64,000 nt of DNA from Algibacter sp. L3A6 (GCF_009796825.1 NZ_CP047030.1:1897501-1961500), one strand, 5' to 3'; positions 7,374 to 17,619 are shown, counted from the stretch's first letter. Program-made: numbers and translations. Notes: a model not told the origin generated them from the letters alone.

Positions 7374-10300
7374 ATGTCATCAAACAAGAAATACTGGAAA
7401 AGTGTTGAAGAGCTAAACGAAAATAGCTCTATTGTTGAGACGCTTAAACAAAACGAGTTTGTAGCTGAGATTCCTACCGATGAATTTTTAGGAGATAAAG
7501 ATACATTAGAAGAAAGCTCTACAACGCGTCGCGATTTCTTAAAGTATGTTGGGTTTAGTACCGCTGCAGCTTCTTTAGCTGCTTGTGAGGGTCCTGTTAA
7601 AAAAGCGATTCCTTATGTAGTACAACCAACAGAAATTATTCCTGGTGTTGCTAACTACTATGCAACTACTATAGCGAATGGTTTTGATTTTGCTAGTGTT
7701 TTAGTGAAAACCCGTGAAGGTCGTCCAATTAAAATTCAGAACAATGTGATGGCGGCTACCAATGGTAGTGCTAACGCAAGAGTTAATGCTTCTGTATTAG
7801 GATTGTATGATAGTTTAAGAGTTCAAGGTCCAAAAAAGGCTGGAGATTCTATTACTTGGGATACTTTTGATAGTGAAACAACTAAGAAATTAACTGATTT
7901 AGCAGCAGCAAACAAGAGTATTGTGTTATTAACACAAACTTTTGCAAGTCCTTCTACTGATAAGTTAATTACTGAATTTAAAAATAAATATGGTAATGTA
8001 AGCCACGTGGTTTACGATGCTATATCAGAATCTGCTGCTCTTGATGCTTACCAAGCCAAATATGGTGAGCGTGGATTAGCAAACTACGATTTCTCTAAAG
8101 CGATGACAATCGTTTCTATTGGAGCTGATTTCTTAGGGGATTGGCAAGGTGGCGGTTTCGATTCAGGATATGCGAAAAACAAAGTGCCTAACCATGGTAA
8201 AATGTCTCGTCATATTCAGTTTGAATCTAATATGTCTCTTACTGGTGCAAACGCTGATAAGCGTGTGCCATTAACTCCATCAGAACAAAAAATAGCTTTA
8301 GCTAAATTATATAGCTACGTTGTAAATGGTTCTGTTTCTGGAACATTATCACCTAAAGTTGATGAAGCTGTTAAAAATGCAGCATCTCAAATTAAAAAAG
8401 CGGGAAGTAATGCAGTTGTAGTTACTGGTCTTCAAGATGTGAATGCTCAAACTATTGTTTTAGAAATAAATGCAGCATTACAGAGTAAAGCTTTCGATCC
8501 TAGTACTCCAATAAAGACTAGACAAGGTAGCGATAAAGCAGTGACTAAATTAGTTGCTGATATGAAAGCTGGAAAAGTTGGTGCGGTTATCATGAGCGGT
8601 GTTAATCCGGTTTATAGCTTAGCAAACGCTTCAGACTTTTCAGAAGGATTAAAGAACGTTGAATTGTCAATTGCTTTTTCTTTAAAAGAAGATGAGACTT
8701 CAACTCAAACAGAATATATAGCAGCAGCACCGCATTATTTAGAATCTTGGGGTGATGTTGAAATCAAAAAAGGTCATTATTCTTTAATGCAACCTACTAT
8801 CCGCCCATTATTTGATACGCGTCAGTTTCAAGATGCATTATTAAAATGGACAGGTAATGAAGATACTTTTCACGATTATATTAAGAACAATTGGAATTCT
8901 AGCGTGTTAGGCGGGAATTCATTCAATCAAGCATTACACGATGGTGTTTATGTTTATGGTTCTTCTATTGGTGGATTAAATGGTACTTCAACTAAAACAG
9001 TAACAACTTCGACTACAGAATTAAAAGATAAGAAAGACCGAACTTTAGTGGGTGGACTTCTTCACGATGTTGCTGTAGGTGTTGGTATTAAGAAAGAAGA
9101 TGAAGATGAGTTTACTACAAGCACATCTACTTCAACAGTAAGCGCTAGTAACGCAGTTGATGGTGCTTCTGTAATAGGAGGTGTTGCTGCAGCGAAAGCT
9201 TTGGTATCTTCAGCTACTTCAAACGGACTAGAATTATCATTATATACCAAAGTAGGTATGGGAGATGGGCAACAAGCCAATAACCCATGGTTACAAGAGT
9301 TTCCAGATCCAATTACTAGAACATCTTGGGATAACTATTTAACAGTTTCTAAAGCTGATGCAGAAGCATTAGGTTTAATGAATAAGCACGTTGCAAACGG
9401 CGCATTAAATGGTAGTTATGCAAATGTAACTGTTAACGGTGTTAGTTTAACTATACCGGTATTAATACAACCAGGACAAGCTAAAGGTTCTGTTGGATTA
9501 TCTTTTGGTTACGGTAAAACAAAAGGATTAAAAGAAGAAATGCAAACAGGTGTAAATGCCTTTGCTTTCTATCATAACTTTAATACAGTACAAAACGTAA
9601 CTGTTGAGGCTGCAGCTGGTGAGCATGAATTTGCTTCAGTACAATTGCACAATACCTTAATGGGACGTGGGGATATCATTAAAGAAACATCTTTAGAGAT
9701 ATTCAATACTAAAGATAAACAAGAGTGGAACCCTATGGCTATGGTTTCTTTAAATCATAAAGAAACTCCAGTTACAGATCCTAGTGTCGATTTATGGGAT
9801 GAGTTTGATCGTTCTATAGGTCATCACTTTAACTTATCTATCGATTTAAATTCTTGTACAGGTTGTGGGGCATGTGTTATAGCTTGTCATGCTGAAAATA
9901 ATGTACCAGTAGTTGGTAAATCTGAAGTACGTAGAAGTCGCGATATGCACTGGTTACGTATTGATAGATATTATTCTTCGGAAGAATCTTTCGATGGTGA
10001 TAATGAAAAGAAAGATAACATTTCTGGTTTAGGAAGTTCATTAAGTGAGTTTGGTGAAATGGAGCATGCTTCAGAAAATCCTCAAGTAGCGTTCCAACCA
10101 ATCATGTGTCAACATTGTAACCACGCACCTTGTGAAACTGTATGTCCTGTGGCAGCAACATCACACGGTCGTCAAGGTCAAAACCACATGGCTTATAACC
10201 GTTGTGTAGGTACAAGGTATTGTGCTAACAACTGTCCTTATAAGGTACGTCGTTTTAACTGGTTCTTGTATAATGGAAACGATGAGTTCGATTATCATAT

Positions 10301-10631
10301 GAATGATGATTTAGGACGTATGGTATTAAACCCAGACGTTGTAGTACGTTCTCGTGGTGTTATGGAAAAATGTTCTATGTGTATTCAAATGACACAAAAG
10401 ACAATTCTTGATGCTAAACGTGATGGACGTGTTATTAAAGATGGTGAATTCCAAACAGCATGTTCTGCAGCTTGTAGCAGTGGCGCAATGGTATTTGGAG
10501 ATATCAATGATGAAGAAAGTAAAGTTGCGAAACTTAAAGAAGATAACCGTATGTATCACTTGTTAGAACACGTGGGAACAAAACCTAACGTACAGTATCA
10601 AACAAAAGTGAGAAATACAACAGAAGCATAA
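7374..10631 (+). CDS. actB: Alternative complex III subunit ActB (Tat-exported molybdopterin-oxidoreductase-like and Fe-S fusion)
   Basis: ActB is the large periplasmic iron-sulfur subunit of alternative complex III. It carries electrons from the quinol site to ActA hemes. The 1085 residues comprise a variant Tat signal (TTRRDFLKYVG, twin Arg at 52-53, after an unusually long polar n-region) ending in a lipobox-like LAAC (Cys71). A molybdopterin-oxidoreductase-like domain follows that in this family lacks the cofactor. From about residue 828 there is a polyferredoxin-like domain with cysteine groups CTGCGACVIAC, CQHCNHAPCETVC, CVGTRYCANNC, CSMC and CSAAC, fitting three [4Fe-4S] and one [3Fe-4S] cluster. 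Gene order act-A-B-C-D-E-F is kept. Confidence 0.93.
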   Translation: MSSNKKYWKSVEELNENSSIVETLKQNEFVAEIPTDEFLGDKDTLEESSTTRRDFLKYVGFSTAAASLAACEGPVKKAIPYVVQPTEIIPGVANYYATTIANGFDFASVLVKTREGRPIKIQNNVMAATNGSANARVNASVLGLYDSLRVQGPKKAGDSITWDTFDSETTKKLTDLAAANKSIVLLTQTFASPSTDKLITEFKNKYGNVSHVVYDAISESAALDAYQAKYGERGLANYDFSKAMTIVSIGADFLGDWQGGGFDSGYAKNKVPNHGKMSRHIQFESNMSLTGANADKRVPLTPSEQKIALAKLYSYVVNGSVSGTLSPKVDEAVKNAASQIKKAGSNAVVVTGLQDVNAQTIVLEINAALQSKAFDPSTPIKTRQGSDKAVTKLVADMKAGKVGAVIMSGVNPVYSLANASDFSEGLKNVELSIAFSLKEDETSTQTEYIAAAPHYLESWGDVEIKKGHYSLMQPTIRPLFDTRQFQDALLKWTGNEDTFHDYIKNNWNSSVLGGNSFNQALHDGVYVYGSSIGGLNGTSTKTVTTSTTELKDKKDRTLVGGLLHDVAVGVGIKKEDEDEFTTSTSTSTVSASNAVDGASVIGGVAAAKALVSSATSNGLELSLYTKVGMGDGQQANNPWLQEFPDPITRTSWDNYLTVSKADAEALGLMNKHVANGALNGSYANVTVNGVSLTIPVLIQPGQAKGSVGLSFGYGKTKGLKEEMQTGVNAFAFYHNFNTVQNVTVEAAAGEHEFASVQLHNTLMGRGDIIKETSLEIFNTKDKQEWNPMAMVSLNHKETPVTDPSVDLWDEFDRSIGHHFNLSIDLNSCTGCGACVIACHAENNVPVVGKSEVRRSRDMHWLRIDRYYSSEESFDGDNEKKDNISGLGSSLSEFGEMEHASENPQVAFQPIMCQHCNHAPCETVCPVAATSHGRQGQNHMAYNRCVGTRYCANNCPYKVRRFNWFLYNGNDEFDYHMNDDLGRMVLNPDVVVRSRGVMEKCSMCIQMTQKTILDAKRDGRVIKDGEFQTACSAACSSGAMVFGDINDEESKVAKLKEDNRMYHLLEHVGTKPNVQYQTKVRNTTEA

Positions 10632-10659
10632 ATCTAATTAAAGAATCAATTATATAATT

Positions 10660-12117
10660 ATGGCGTCTCATTACGAAGCACCTATTAGAAGACCTTTAGT
10701 TACAGGCGAAAAATCATACCACGATGTTACTGTGGATGTGGCCAAACCTGTAGAAGGAAAAGCGAATAAGCAATGGTGGATAGTTTTTTCTATAGCATTA
10801 GCAGCTTTCCTTTGGGGTATAGGATGTATTATTTATACCATTTCAACAGGTATTGGAACTTGGGGTTTGAACAAAACTGTAGGTTGGGCTTGGGATATTA
10901 CTAACTTCGTTTGGTGGGTTGGTATTGGTCACGCAGGAACACTTATTTCTGCAGTACTATTATTATTCCGTCAAAAATGGAGAATGGCTATTAACCGTTC
11001 AGCGGAAGCCATGACAATTTTCTCTGTTGTTCAAGCTGGTTTATTCCCTGTAATTCACATGGGTCGTCCATGGTTGGGATATTGGGTCTTACCTATTCCG
11101 AATCAATTTGGTTCACTATGGGTAAACTTTAACTCTCCATTACTTTGGGATGTATTTGCAATCTCAACGTACTTATCAGTATCATTAGTTTTCTGGTGGA
11201 CAGGTTTACTTCCTGATTTCGCTATGCTAAGAGATCGTGCTGTGAAGCCTTTTCAAAAGAAAATTTATGCTTTATTAAGTTTCGGTTGGTCTGGTCGTGC
11301 TAAAGATTGGCAACGTTTTGAAGAAGTATCTTTGGTACTTGCAGGTTTAGCAACTCCATTAGTACTTTCTGTACACACGATTGTATCTTTCGATTTCGCC
11401 ACATCGGTTATACCAGGATGGCATACCACGATTTTCCCACCATACTTTGTTGCTGGTGCGGTATTCTCTGGATTTGCTATGGTAAACACACTTCTTATCA
11501 TTATGAGAAAAGTGTGTAATCTTGAAGATTATATTACAGTACAACACATCGAATTAATGAACATTGTAATCATGATTACGGGTTCTATAGTTGGTGTAGC
11601 ATATATTACGGAGTTATTTATTGCATGGTATTCTGGTGTAGAGTACGAACAATACGCGTTCTTAAACAGAGCAACTGGTCCTTACTGGTGGGCATATTGG
11701 GCAATGATGTCTTGTAACGTATTCTCTCCACAGTTTATGTGGTTCAAGAAACTAAGAACAAGTATTATGTTCTCTTTCTTTATATCTATTGTTGTAAACA
11801 TAGGAATGTGGTTCGAACGTTTTGTAATTATCGTAACATCGTTACATAGAGATTACTTACCTTCATCATGGACAATGTTCTCTCCTACATTTGTTGATAT
11901 TGGAATATTTGTTGGAACTATTGGATTCTTCTTTGTATTATTCTTATTATATTCAAGAACATTCCCGGTAATTGCACAAGCAGAGGTTAAAACTATTTTG
12001 AAATCTTCTGGTGAACGTTACAAAAACATTAGAGAAAGAGGTGATAGTTTAGCAGGTACAGGAGCAGACGCAAGAACGACTGTAGATAAAGTAACTAACA
12101 AAAAAAACGAAGCGTAG
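10660..12117 (+). CDS. actC: Alternative complex III subunit ActC (NrfD/PsrC-like quinol-binding membrane subunit)
   Basis: This is a 485-residue polytopic inner-membrane protein of the NrfD/PsrC family with about ten hydrophobic segments. It has the family features WWVGIGHAGTLISAVLLLF, with a conserved His near the quinol site, and VIHMGRPWLGYWVLPIPN. ActC is one of two paralogous NrfD-like subunits of alternative complex III and provides a quinol oxidation site that feeds electrons to ActB. It begins 28 bp after actB, and actD follows after 3 bp, so the genes are tightly coupled. The length is normal for the family. Confidence 0.93.
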   Translation: MASHYEAPIRRPLVTGEKSYHDVTVDVAKPVEGKANKQWWIVFSIALAAFLWGIGCIIYTISTGIGTWGLNKTVGWAWDITNFVWWVGIGHAGTLISAVLLLFRQKWRMAINRSAEAMTIFSVVQAGLFPVIHMGRPWLGYWVLPIPNQFGSLWVNFNSPLLWDVFAISTYLSVSLVFWWTGLLPDFAMLRDRAVKPFQKKIYALLSFGWSGRAKDWQRFEEVSLVLAGLATPLVLSVHTIVSFDFATSVIPGWHTTIFPPYFVAGAVFSGFAMVNTLLIIMRKVCNLEDYITVQHIELMNIVIMITGSIVGVAYITELFIAWYSGVEYEQYAFLNRATGPYWWAYWAMMSCNVFSPQFMWFKKLRTSIMFSFFISIVVNIGMWFERFVIIVTSLHRDYLPSSWTMFSPTFVDIGIFVGTIGFFFVLFLLYSRTFPVIAQAEVKTILKSSGERYKNIRERGDSLAGTGADARTTVDKVTNKKNEA

Positions 12118-12120
12118 ATA

Positions 12121-12651
12121 ATGGAAGCATCTAAAGTAATTCACGCTATTTATACGGATGATGACGTTTTAATGTCGGCTGTTAAAAAGGTTAGGGCAGA
12201 ACGATTTCATATCGAAGAAATATATACACCATTTCCAGTTCACGGACTAGACAAAGCGATGGGTTTAGCACCTACTCGTATTGCTATTACGGCGTTCATT
12301 TATGGTTTAATAGGTTTAACTGTAGCAACTGTTATGATGAATTTCATAATGATTGAAGACTGGCCTCAAAACATCGGTGGTAAACCTAGTTTTAGCTATA
12401 TTGAAAACATGCCTGCTTTCGTTCCAATTATGTTCGAACTTACGGTATTTTTCTCGGCTCACTTAATGGTTCTTACTTTTTACTTAAGAAGTAGAATGTG
12501 GCCATTTAAAAATGCTGAAAATCCAGATCCAAGAACAACGGATGATCATTTCTTAATGGAAATTGCTGTTAATGGAAACGAAAAGGAGCTAGAGGAGTTA
12601 TTAGCAGGAACAGGAGCAGTAGAAATTAATTTAGTTGATAAAGCACATTAA
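12121..12651 (+). CDS. actD: Alternative complex III subunit ActD (DUF3341)
   Basis: ActD is a 176-residue DUF3341 protein with a cytoplasmic alpha/beta N-terminal part (MEASKVIHAIYTDDDVLMSAVKKV) and two transmembrane helices (about residues 54-77 and 98-122). The loop between them carries FSYIENMPAFVPIMFE, typical of the family. It has no cofactor motif and acts as a structural membrane subunit. It starts 3 bp after the actC stop and precedes actE by 8 bp. Confidence 0.92.
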   Translation: MEASKVIHAIYTDDDVLMSAVKKVRAERFHIEEIYTPFPVHGLDKAMGLAPTRIAITAFIYGLIGLTVATVMMNFIMIEDWPQNIGGKPSFSYIENMPAFVPIMFELTVFFSAHLMVLTFYLRSRMWPFKNAENPDPRTTDDHFLMEIAVNGNEKELEELLAGTGAVEINLVDKAH

Positions 12652-12659
12652 TTTAAAGT

Positions 12660-13211
12660 ATGAAAAGCTTAATTAAAATATTAGTAATTGCAGTTGTTTT
12701 AGTAGCTGTTTCTTGTAAAAAGGATACAGCACCTAACTACCAGTTTATGCCTAACATGTATGAGTCTGCTGGTTATGAAACTTACGGTGAAGCAGCTTTC
12801 AAAGATGGAATAGAGGCTCAAATACCTGCTGAAGGTTCTGTAGCAAGAGGTCATGTGCCTTTTGATATTGAAAACTCTACTGCAGGATATGAATTAGCAA
12901 AGGCCACTTTAATGAGTCCGCTTAGCGCTGATGATATTGATACTGAAAGAGGAAAGGAGTTATACAATATTTACTGTGGAATCTGTCACGGGACTAAAGG
13001 TAACGGACAAGGAAACTTAGTAAAGCGTGAAAAGATCTTGGGTATTCCAAGTTACGATGACGCTGGTAGAGCTATTACCGCTGGAAGTATTTATCATACT
13101 ATTTACTATGGTAAGAATGCTATGGGATCGTATGCTAACCAAATAAACGAAGAAGAACGCTGGCAAGTTGTTAGTTATGTTTTAACGTTGAAGGCAGATT
13201 TAGAAAAGTAA
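12660..13211 (+). CDS. actE: Alternative complex III subunit ActE, mono-heme cytochrome c lipoprotein
   Basis: This is a 183-residue cytochrome c with a lipoprotein signal (VLVAVSCKKD, lipidated Cys19 predicted). One CGICH heme site starts at residue 106, and a Met axial-ligand candidate lies in NAMGSYANQI. ActE sits on the periplasmic face of alternative complex III. In structures of ACIII-oxidase supercomplexes the mono-heme subunit helps pass electrons towards the oxidase. The gene lies between actD and actF with gaps of 8 and 22 bp. Confidence 0.92.
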   Translation: MKSLIKILVIAVVLVAVSCKKDTAPNYQFMPNMYESAGYETYGEAAFKDGIEAQIPAEGSVARGHVPFDIENSTAGYELAKATLMSPLSADDIDTERGKELYNIYCGICHGTKGNGQGNLVKREKILGIPSYDDAGRAITAGSIYHTIYYGKNAMGSYANQINEEERWQVVSYVLTLKADLEK

Positions 13212-13233
13212 GATTGATAAGATTATTATAGAT

Positions 13234-14619
13234 ATGTACACATTTTCAAATAAATTAAAGACATTCTCTTTCATTCTAATGCTTTTAGGAGCAATAGGCG
13301 TTGGTTATGGTTTTTTTACATCTCATTTATCTTTTGAAGAGGTTGAAACCTTACTTGCAGAAGAAGCGCATCACGGTGGTGGTCATGGTGAAGATGTAGC
13401 TCATGCGGCACCGGCTCATGATGCACATGCAGAAGAAAACGCTCATGGCGACACAGCTCATGCTAAATCTGGAGAGCATCATGTAGATGCTCATAAAGAA
13501 CACGTTGAGCACGTACAACATCAAATAGCGAATAGACCTTGGTCGGCGTTATATGTTGCGGCATTTTTCTTTATGATGATAGCTTTAGGTGTTTTAGCAT
13601 TTTATGCTATTCAGATTGCTGCTCAAGCAGGATGGTCACCAGTGCTATTTAGAGTAATGGAAGGTATTACAGCTTACTTATTACCTGGAGCATTAATTGT
13701 TCTTGCAATAGCAGTAGCTTCTGGTACAATAGGGCATTATAATATTTTTATGTGGATGAATCCTGAGGTAACTAACCCAGAAAGTCATCACTACGATAAA
13801 TTAATTGATGGTAAATCTAGCTGGTTAAATATTGGTTGGTTTGCTGTAAGAGGTTTAATTTTCATTGCAGGATGGAGTTTATATCGTCACTTTGCACGTA
13901 AATTTTCTATCGCGCAAGATACAGCCGAAGATAACAGTAACTTTAAAAAGTCTTTCCGTATTTCTGCGGCATTCTTAGTATTCTTTATTTATTCAGAATC
14001 TATTATGTCTTGGGATTGGATTATGAGTGTAGATCCACACTGGTTCTCTACTTTATTTGGATGGTATGTATTCGCAAGTATGTTTGTAAGTGGAATTACA
14101 GTAATTGCTTTAGTTACTATTTACTTAAAATCTAAAAATTATTTAGAGTTTGTTAATGAAAACCACTTGCATGATGTAGCTAAGTTTATGTTCGCAATTA
14201 GTATTTTCTGGACATACTTATGGTTCTCACAGTTCATGCTTATATGGTACTCTAATATACCAGAAGAGGTAACTTACTTCGTAACACGTTTCCAAGATTA
14301 CCAATTACCTTTCTTAGGAATGGTTGTTATGAACTTTGTATTCCCACTTTTATTATTAATGAACGCTGAATACAAACGTATTCCTTGGTTTGTGGTTATG
14401 GCTGGATTGGTTATTTTATTCGGGCATTACGTAGATATTTTTAACATGATCATGCCAGCCACCGTTGGAGATAGATGGTTTATTGGAATTCCTGAAATAG
14501 CTTCTGTTTTACTTTTCGCAGGCTTATTCATATTTGTAGTGTTCACTGCTTTAACAAAAGCACCACTATTAGTAAAAGGTTATCCTTTTAGAAAAGAAAG
14601 TGAAGATTTTCATTATTAA
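13234..14619 (+). CDS. actF: Alternative complex III subunit ActF (NrfD-like) with a His-rich insert
   Basis: ActF is the second NrfD/PsrC-like membrane subunit of alternative complex III (461 residues, about ten hydrophobic helices). It has the family segments WSALYVAAFFFMMIALGVLAFY and SIMSWDWIMSVDPHWFSTLFGWY. The first helix (about 9-30) is followed by a region at residues 46-97 with 14 histidines among Ala, Gly, Asp and Glu, longer than needed for the fold. This stretch could bind metal ions, perhaps copper for the adjacent oxidase, but that is inference. The coxB gene follows after 30 bp. Confidence 0.92.
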   Translation: MYTFSNKLKTFSFILMLLGAIGVGYGFFTSHLSFEEVETLLAEEAHHGGGHGEDVAHAAPAHDAHAEENAHGDTAHAKSGEHHVDAHKEHVEHVQHQIANRPWSALYVAAFFFMMIALGVLAFYAIQIAAQAGWSPVLFRVMEGITAYLLPGALIVLAIAVASGTIGHYNIFMWMNPEVTNPESHHYDKLIDGKSSWLNIGWFAVRGLIFIAGWSLYRHFARKFSIAQDTAEDNSNFKKSFRISAAFLVFFIYSESIMSWDWIMSVDPHWFSTLFGWYVFASMFVSGITVIALVTIYLKSKNYLEFVNENHLHDVAKFMFAISIFWTYLWFSQFMLIWYSNIPEEVTYFVTRFQDYQLPFLGMVVMNFVFPLLLLMNAEYKRIPWFVVMAGLVILFGHYVDIFNMIMPATVGDRWFIGIPEIASVLLFAGLFIFVVFTALTKAPLLVKGYPFRKESEDFHY

Positions 14620-14649
14620 TTAAGATATAAATAAAGACGAACGATACCA

Positions 14650-15717
14650 ATGACTGCTTTATTAACAATTATAGTTTTAGTATTTATTTTAGTTGCCATA
14701 TGGCAAATGGTTAAAATTTTCGATTTAGCTCAGGCTAAAGGAGAAAACAGTGCTGTTGCCACAGACAAAGACAACACAATGAATGCATATTTAATGATGG
14801 GCTTCTTAGCTTTCATTTATATCATTACCATTGTATGTTTTGTTAAATGGGGAGATTTGCCATTAATGTCAAATTCTGCTTCTGCACATGGCCCAATCAT
14901 TGATAACTTAATGGTTATCTCAATGGTGCTTATTTTCTTTGTACAGACTGTAACTCAGTTTTTACTACATTATTTCGCTTTTAAATATAAAGGTGAAAAA
15001 GGTAAGAAAGCATTGTTCTTCGCTGATAATAACAAGTTAGAGTTCATCTGGACTATTATACCTGTAATTGTATTAGCTGGTTTAATTATATACGGTTTAA
15101 GTACTTGGATTAACATTACTAGTGTTGACGAAAGTGATGATCCTTTAGTAATTGAATTGTATGCACAACAGTTTAACTGGAAAGCTAGATATTCTGGAGC
15201 AGATAATACTTTAGGAAAAGCTAACGTACGTTTAATCGATATTGACCGAGCAAATATTTTAGGTTTAGATGAAGCCGATCCTAATGCGCAAGATGATATC
15301 ATAACTACAGAATTACACCTACCTGTTGGGAAGCCAGTATTATTCAAAATGCGTTCGCAAGATGTATTACACTCAGCTTATATGCCTCATTTTAGAGCGC
15401 AAATGAACTGTGTACCTGGTATGATTACTCAATTTGGATTTACGCCTACAGTAACTACTGTAGATATGCGCCAAACGCAACAAATGCAAGAGAAGGTTAC
15501 AAATATTAATGAGATAAGAGTTGAGAAAAGTAAAGCGTTAGTTGCTAAAGGTGAAGAGGCTTTAGAACGTTACGAATTTGACTACTTGTTACTTTGTAAT
15601 AAAATTTGTGGAAAATCGCACTACAATATGCAAATGAAGATTATTGTAGAAACACAAGAAGAATATGATGCTTGGATTAAGGAGCAAAAAGAATTCAAAA
15701 ACTCTCTAATTAACTAA
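14650..15717 (+). CDS. ctaC: Cytochrome c oxidase subunit II (CuA subunit)
   Basis: This 355-residue subunit takes electrons from cytochrome c and passes them through CuA to subunit I. The CuA ligands are clear: C316-x3-C320-x3-H324-x2-M327 (LCNKICGKSHYNMQM) and the upstream histidine in DVLHSAYMPHF. The protein has an extra N-terminal membrane helix (about 3-20), a further hydrophobic segment near 50-70, and the helical hairpin before the cupredoxin domain. There is an inserted Gln/Met-rich, charged segment (MRQTQQMQEKVTNINE) between the CuA half-sites. No fused cytochrome c domain is present. It lies between actF and coxA in one operon, which supports an ACIII-aa3 supercomplex. Confidence 0.93.
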   Translation: MTALLTIIVLVFILVAIWQMVKIFDLAQAKGENSAVATDKDNTMNAYLMMGFLAFIYIITIVCFVKWGDLPLMSNSASAHGPIIDNLMVISMVLIFFVQTVTQFLLHYFAFKYKGEKGKKALFFADNNKLEFIWTIIPVIVLAGLIIYGLSTWINITSVDESDDPLVIELYAQQFNWKARYSGADNTLGKANVRLIDIDRANILGLDEADPNAQDDIITTELHLPVGKPVLFKMRSQDVLHSAYMPHFRAQMNCVPGMITQFGFTPTVTTVDMRQTQQMQEKVTNINEIRVEKSKALVAKGEEALERYEFDYLLLCNKICGKSHYNMQMKIIVETQEEYDAWIKEQKEFKNSLIN

Positions 15718-15744
15718 TTAAAAAGATAAAAACGATATAAGATT

Positions 15745-17538
15745 ATGTCAGCACACGCAGATACTCACGCTCACGACGACGACCACGGACATCATCATAA
15801 AGAAACGTTTGTAACTAAATATATATTTAGTCAAGACCATAAAATGATCGCTAAGCAGTACCTTGTAACTGGTACGTTTATGGGGATTATTGGAATTCTG
15901 ATGTCTTTAATGTTTCGTATGCAAATTGCATGGCCAGAAGAGCCTAATGTATTATTTGAAGCGTTATTAGGTAAATGGGCTCCAGGAGGCGTTATGGATG
16001 CAGATATTTATTTAGCATTAGTAACTATTCACGGTACCATTATGGTATTCTTTGTACTAACGGCCGGATTAAGTGGTACGTTTAGTAACTTGCTAATTCC
16101 ATTGCAAATAGGTGCACGTGATATGGCATCTGGTTTCTTAAATATGGTTTCTTATTGGTTATTCTTTTTATCGAGTGTAATCATGGTAATTTCACTATTT
16201 GTTGAAGCTGGACCTGCAGCAGCTGGTTGGACAATTTATCCTCCATTAAGTGCTTTACCAATGGCTCAAGGTGGTTCTGGTATGGGAATGACACTTTGGT
16301 TAGTTGCCATGGCGATATTCATTGCTTCTTCATTGTTAGGATCTCTTAACTATGTTGTAACGGTTATTAACTTACGTACAAAAGGAATGTCAATGACAAG
16401 ATTGCCATTAACAATTTGGGCGTTCTTTATTACGGCGGTAATCGGGATTATTTCTTTCCCTGTATTATTATCTGCAGCGTTATTATTGATCATGGATAGA
16501 AGTTTTGGAACATCATTCTTCTTATCAGATATATTTATTCAAGGTGAAGTATTACACTATCAAGGTGGATCACCTGTATTATTTGAACATTTATTTTGGT
16601 TCTTAGGTCACCCAGAGGTATATATTGTAATTTTACCTGCAATGGGATTAGTATCTGAAATTATGGCGTCTAACTCACGTAAACCTATTTTTGGATACCG
16701 TGCCATGATTGCTTCAATTTTAGCTATTGCTTTCCTTTCTACAATTGTATGGGGGCACCATATGTTTATCTCAGGTATGAATCCTTTCTTAGGTTCTGTG
16801 TTTACTTTCACAACCTTATTAATTGCAATTCCATCTGCGGTAAAAGCCTTCAACTGGATTACAACTCTATGGAAAGGTAATTTACAGATGAATCCTGCCA
16901 TGTTATTCTCAATCGGTTTTGTATCAACATTCATCACTGGTGGTTTAACAGGAATTATTTTAGGAGATAGTGCTTTAGATATTAACGTTCACGATACATA
17001 TTTTGTAGTAGCTCACTTCCACTTAGTAATGGGTATATCTGCTCTTTACGGTATGTTTGCTGGTATCTACCATTGGTACCCTAAAATGTACGGTCGTATG
17101 TTAAACAAGAACTTAGGTTATATTCACTTCTGGATAACAGCAGTTTGTGCTTATGGAGTGTTTTTCCCAATGCACTTTATTGGTATGGCAGGTTTACCTC
17201 GTCGTTACTATACAAACTCTAACTTCCCGTTATTTGATGATTTAGCTAATGTTAACGTTATCATTACTATTTTCGCTTTAGTTGGTGGTGTTGTTCAGTT
17301 AATTTACTTATACAACTTCTTCGCAAGTATGTACTATGGTAAGAAAGCAACACAAAATCCATGGAGATCTACAACTTTAGAATGGACTACTCCTGTAGAG
17401 CATATCCACGGTAACTGGCCAGGTGAGATTCCTCACGTACACCGTTGGGCTTACGATTACAGTAAACCAGGTCACGATGTAGATTTTGTACCTCAAGATG
17501 TTCCTTTAATGGAAGGTGAAGAGGAATTACAACACTAA
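15745..17538 (+). CDS. ctaD: Cytochrome c oxidase subunit I (heme-copper, A1-like) with His-rich N-terminus
   Basis: Subunit I reduces oxygen at the heme-CuB centre and pumps protons. The 597-residue protein shows TIHGTIMVFFVL (a heme ligand His), GHPEVYIVILP (CuB ligand and the D-channel Glu that defines the A1 type), WGHHMF (the CuB histidine pair) and HFHLVMG (heme ligands). The first 18 residues contain seven histidines, an acidic and metal-binding-looking extension. No subunit III or IV gene follows: the next gene is ruvB after a terminator. Those subunits must be encoded elsewhere. Confidence 0.95.
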   Translation: MSAHADTHAHDDDHGHHHKETFVTKYIFSQDHKMIAKQYLVTGTFMGIIGILMSLMFRMQIAWPEEPNVLFEALLGKWAPGGVMDADIYLALVTIHGTIMVFFVLTAGLSGTFSNLLIPLQIGARDMASGFLNMVSYWLFFLSSVIMVISLFVEAGPAAAGWTIYPPLSALPMAQGGSGMGMTLWLVAMAIFIASSLLGSLNYVVTVINLRTKGMSMTRLPLTIWAFFITAVIGIISFPVLLSAALLLIMDRSFGTSFFLSDIFIQGEVLHYQGGSPVLFEHLFWFLGHPEVYIVILPAMGLVSEIMASNSRKPIFGYRAMIASILAIAFLSTIVWGHHMFISGMNPFLGSVFTFTTLLIAIPSAVKAFNWITTLWKGNLQMNPAMLFSIGFVSTFITGGLTGIILGDSALDINVHDTYFVVAHFHLVMGISALYGMFAGIYHWYPKMYGRMLNKNLGYIHFWITAVCAYGVFFPMHFIGMAGLPRRYYTNSNFPLFDDLANVNVIITIFALVGGVVQLIYLYNFFASMYYGKKATQNPWRSTTLEWTTPVEHIHGNWPGEIPHVHRWAYDYSKPGHDVDFVPQDVPLMEGEEELQH

Positions 17539-17589
17539 TAATTTTGGCCTTATTAAAAGGCATCTCGTAAAAGAGAAATTGATATAAAT

Positions 17590-17619
17590 AAAAGCCTTTC
17601 CATTTTGGAGAGGCTTTTT
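17590..17619 (+). terminator. Terminator of the act-cox operon
   Basis: A stem formed by AAAAGCCTTTCC (17590-17601) and GGAGAGGCTTTT (17607-17618) with a 5-nt loop ends in T residues, 50 bp after coxA. Confidence 0.85.

Noticed and set aside
14970..15347. 125-residue open frame on the minus strand
   Set aside because: It lies wholly inside coxB (subunit II), has no family features and no promoter-like box. It is a shadow of the coding strand.
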